Part shown: piece by piece, positions 23,598 through 25,887 of the stretch | Layout of the letters: every line of letters starts with the position of its first letter | How positions within the stretch are numbered: position 1 is the stretch's first letter | Position numbers and translations under genes: made by a program | The notes under the pieces: model-generated | Seen by the model: the letters and a program-made list of their open reading frames with translations, nothing else | What the model was told of the DNA's origin: nothing | The model's database searches: none | Assembly: GCA_004555955.1 (NCBI GenBank) | Contig: SFJG01000025.1 | Coordinates: 1 to 25,887 of the forward strand | Direction of reading: 5' to 3' | Length of the DNA: 25,887 bases | From: Bacteroidales bacterium | GTDB lineage: Bacteria; Bacteroidota; Bacteroidia; Bacteroidales; Muribaculaceae

Positions 23598-25379
23598 TTA
23601 TTTTTCGCCCTTTTCCATCTTTTGCTTAAGTTCGGCAAGTGCAGAGATGTCACCGAGAGTAGTTTTCTCGATTTGGTTGTTGATAGCCGGAGCATCTTCT
23701 TGTTTTGCCTTCTTAGCAGCCTTCTTAGCTTCAGCCTTTTCAGCCTTAGCCTCATCTTCGAAAATGCGGCTGTGCGAAAGGATGATGCGTTTCGAATCTT
23801 TGTTGAATTCGATAACCTTGAAGTCGAGCTTTTCGTCGATTTGAGCTTGAGAGCCGTCTTCTTTAACGAGGTGTTTCGGAGTAGCGAAACCTTCAACGCC
23901 ATAAGGAAGAGCAATAACAGCGCCCTTGTCGAGCATTTCAACGATAGTACCTTCGTGGATGCTGCCAACAGTGAATACTGTTTCGAATACGTCCCAAGGA
24001 TTCTCTTCGAGTTGCTTGTGGCCGAGGCTCAAGCGGCGGTTTTCTTTGTCGATTTCGAGAACTTGAACATCGATGTCAGCACCGATTTGCGTGAATTCGC
24101 TCGGGTGTTTGATTTTCTTAGTCCAAGAGAGGTCGGAGATGTGGATAAGACCGTCTACGCCTTCTTCGAGTTCTACGAATACGCCGAAGTTGGTGAAGTT
24201 ACGCACCTTTGCAGTGTGTTTCGAACCAACAGGATATTTCTCTTCGATGTTGCCCCATGGGTCGTCTTTGAGTTGCTTGATGCCAAGCGACATCTTGCGT
24301 TCGTTGCGGTCGAGAGTAAGGATAACAGCTTCAACTTCGTCGCCAACTTTCAAGAATTCTTGAGCTGAACGGAGGTGTTGCGACCACGACATTTCTGATA
24401 CGTGGATAAGTCCTTCTACGCCCGGTGCAATTTCAACGAATGCGCCGTAGTCAGCCATAACAACAACTTTACCTTTAACTTTGTCGCCAACTTTGAGGTT
24501 GGGGTCCAAAGCATCCCAAGGATGGGGAAGGAGTTGCTTCAAGCCGAGAGCGATGCGCTTCTTCTCGTCGTCGAAGTCGAGGATAACAACGTTGAGTTTT
24601 TGGTCGAGTTGAACAACTTCGTTCGGGTCGTTAACTCTACCCCAAGAGAGGTCGGTGATGTGGATAAGACCGTCTACGCCGCCGAGGTCGATAAACACAC
24701 CGTAAGAGGTGATGTTCTTAACAGTACCTTCGAGCACTTGACCTTTCTCAAGCTTGGCAATGATGTCTTTCTTTTGTTGCTCGAGCTCTGCTTCGATGAG
24801 AGCTTTGTGCGATACGACTACGTTCTTGTATTCTTGGTTGATCTTCACGACCTTGAACTCCATAGTCTTGCCTACGAATACGTCATAGTCGCGAATTTGT
24901 TTAACGTCGATTTGTGAACCCGGCAAGAATGCTTCGATGCCGAATACATCGACAATCATACCGCCCTTAGTGCGGCACTTGATGTAACCCTTGATGATTT
25001 CGTCATTGTCAAGAGCTTCGTTGACGCGGTCCCAGCTGCGTGCCATGCGCGCCTTCTTGTGTGAAAGGATTAATTGACCTTTCTTGTCCTCCTGATTTTC
25101 GATGTAAACTTCTACGCTGTCACCGATTTTCAGTTCAGGATTGTAACGGAATTCACTCATTGGAATGATACCGTCTGATTTGTAACCGATGTTAACAACA
25201 ACCTCGCGCTTGTTAATCGAGATTACTGTACCGTCGATAACTTCTTTGTCTTTGATTGAGTTCAAAGAATCTTCGTAGGTCTTTACCAAAACGTCATGGC
25301 TTTGGCCTTCTACGTCTTGACCGTTCTCGTATGAATCCCAGTCAAAGTCTTCGATTGGTGAATTTTTTAATTCGCTCAT
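23598..25379 (-). CDS. rpsA: 30S ribosomal protein S1
   Basis: A 593-residue S1 protein with six S1 (OB-fold) domains at about 45-112, 128-195, 213-283, 298-368, 385-455 and 470-535, followed by a tail rich in Lys, Ala and Glu (about 540-593). Domains 1 and 2 are the ribosome-binding type; domains 3-5 carry GVDGLIHI-DLSW or close variants. E. coli S1 has 557 residues and also six domains. S1 helps the ribosome bind mRNA, probably important in Bacteroidota where Shine-Dalgarno use is weak. It has its own promoter (25475-25445), an A/T-rich leader of about 60 nt with a 5' hairpin, and a strong terminator. Confidence 0.97.
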   Translation of the reverse strand: MSELKNSPIEDFDWDSYENGQDVEGQSHDVLVKTYEDSLNSIKDKEVIDGTVISINKREVVVNIGYKSDGIIPMSEFRYNPELKIGDSVEVYIENQEDKKGQLILSHKKARMARSWDRVNEALDNDEIIKGYIKCRTKGGMIVDVFGIEAFLPGSQIDVKQIRDYDVFVGKTMEFKVVKINQEYKNVVVSHKALIEAELEQQKKDIIAKLEKGQVLEGTVKNITSYGVFIDLGGVDGLIHITDLSWGRVNDPNEVVQLDQKLNVVILDFDDEKKRIALGLKQLLPHPWDALDPNLKVGDKVKGKVVVMADYGAFVEIAPGVEGLIHVSEMSWSQHLRSAQEFLKVGDEVEAVILTLDRNERKMSLGIKQLKDDPWGNIEEKYPVGSKHTAKVRNFTNFGVFVELEEGVDGLIHISDLSWTKKIKHPSEFTQIGADIDVQVLEIDKENRRLSLGHKQLEENPWDVFETVFTVGSIHEGTIVEMLDKGAVIALPYGVEGFATPKHLVKEDGSQAQIDEKLDFKVIEFNKDSKRIILSHSRIFEDEAKAEKAEAKKAAKKAKQEDAPAINNQIEKTTLGDISALAELKQKMEKGEK

Positions 25380-25444
25380 TTAATAAAATTGTTAATACTA
25401 AAGTTAATTAATTGTTAGACATTATATTGCTATATAGTCGGCTG

Positions 25445-25475
25445 CAAAGGTAATAACATTTTTGATTCCTTACAA
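25445..25475 (-). promoter_or_regulatory. rpsA promoter
   Basis: On the minus strand TTG (25475-25473), a 20-nt spacer and TACCTTTG (25452-25445) match the Bacteroidetes consensus exactly. The start would be near 25440, leaving a leader of about 60 nt. The remaining bases between here and the gene ending at 25563 are A/T-rich with no clear feature. Confidence 0.82.
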
Positions 25476-25562
25476 TTTTTTTCTCAACTTTCTGACTTTA
25501 AGTGCTATAAATATAGCTTTTGCAGGGAATCCTTGGTTTCGAAAACTAAAAATATAGCCGAT

Positions 25563-25887
25563 TTATTTAATTTTTAACTTTCGGGCGGCTTTCAGGCACT
25601 TTTTGCGGTCGGCATCGGTAAACTCGGGATGGCGAAAAGTGCCGCCTTTCTGCACCGTTGCCACTATCTTGAAACCACTCCATCCCAGGATTTCTTTCAA
25701 TGCCCTCACCACACCGCGTGTCTGATTCATAATGATGTTGAACGGCCACATCGTGCTGCTCGACGTAACGATAACAGCCTTCTTGCCCTTATGAAGCGCC
25801 ACCGGCACAGCCATACTGTTTTCGCCCATCATGCCGTACACAATGCGGTCGAAAAGCAATTTCAGTGTGCCGGGGATGTTGCCCCAA
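25563..25887 (-). CDS. NAD(P)H-dependent / flavodoxin-fold oxidoreductase, C-terminal part
   Basis: An open frame of 107 residues that runs off the right edge, so the 5' part of the gene is missing. The visible part begins WGNIPGTLKLLFDRIVYG, typical of the flavin-binding segment after the P-x-Y-x-G-x-x-P loop of FMN-dependent NAD(P)H oxidoreductases, followed by KGKKAVIVTSSST, a central strand, and ILGWSGFK. The C-terminus is basic (ARKLKIK). It is probably a quinone or flavin reductase of the flavodoxin superfamily; the substrate is unknown. It sits upstream of rpsA on the same strand, about 90 bp before the rpsA promoter, and no terminator is evident. Confidence 0.78.
   Translation of the reverse strand, partial: WGNIPGTLKLLFDRIVYGMMGENSMAVPVALHKGKKAVIVTSSSTMWPFNIIMNQTRGVVRALKEILGWSGFKIVATVQKGGTFRHPEFTDADRKKCLKAARKLKIK

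Noticed and set aside
1..25887. Mobile element, phage, defence island or other undescribed multi-gene system
   Set aside because: All substantial genes belong to core or known families, gene packing is operon-like, and no transposase, integrase, toxin-antitoxin pair or terminal repeats were recognised.

Overview
The window looks like chromosomal housekeeping DNA from a Bacteroidota bacterium, most likely order Bacteroidales; a Muribaculaceae-like gut lineage is a guess from gene content and codon use. Supporting signs are promoters of the Bacteroidetes type (TTG/TTTG, about 20 nt, TAnnTTTG) at several expected places, a lipoprotein TamA homologue (TamL) next to TamB, a PepSY-like secreted protein, a long BrkB/YihY protein with a C-terminal extension, a six-domain S1 with a charged tail, and many short-spaced or overlapping genes. 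I see no transposase, integrase, phage gene, CRISPR array or tRNA.

Layout. (1) 1-122: 3' end of a 5S rRNA and its terminator, i.e. the end of an rRNA operon. (2) 162-5588, + strand: one promoter and five tightly packed genes: TPR/PD40 secreted protein, PHP-domain phosphatase, MetA (predicted homoserine O-acetyltransferase), U32 (RlhA-like) protein and YraN. (3) 5585-10103, - strand: argS and a Bax inhibitor-1 family membrane protein, then RNase P RNA (rnpB) with its own promoter, then a YihY/BrkB membrane protein. (4) 10169-18295, - strand: an envelope operon VanZ-tamB-tamL, followed by a PepSY-like protein and a terminator. (5) 18312-23481, + strand, divergent from region 4: PlsC-like acyltransferase, membrane metallophosphoesterase, Tex, short FolK-like protein and a DUF1232/YkvA-like membrane protein, all overlapping. 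(6) 23537-25887, - strand: ribosomal protein S1 with promoter and terminator, then the 3' part of an NAD(P)H-dependent/flavodoxin-fold oxidoreductase cut by the window edge.

The genes serve translation (5S, rnpB, argS, S1, Tex, RlhA-like), methionine synthesis (MetA) and outer-membrane/lipid biogenesis (TamB, TamL, acyltransferase). I found no clear undescribed system. The best leads are the substrate specificity of MetA, the H-x5-D motif of the acyltransferase, the degenerate FolK-like protein, the VanZ-TamB-TamL linkage and near-identical codon blocks inside rpsA.
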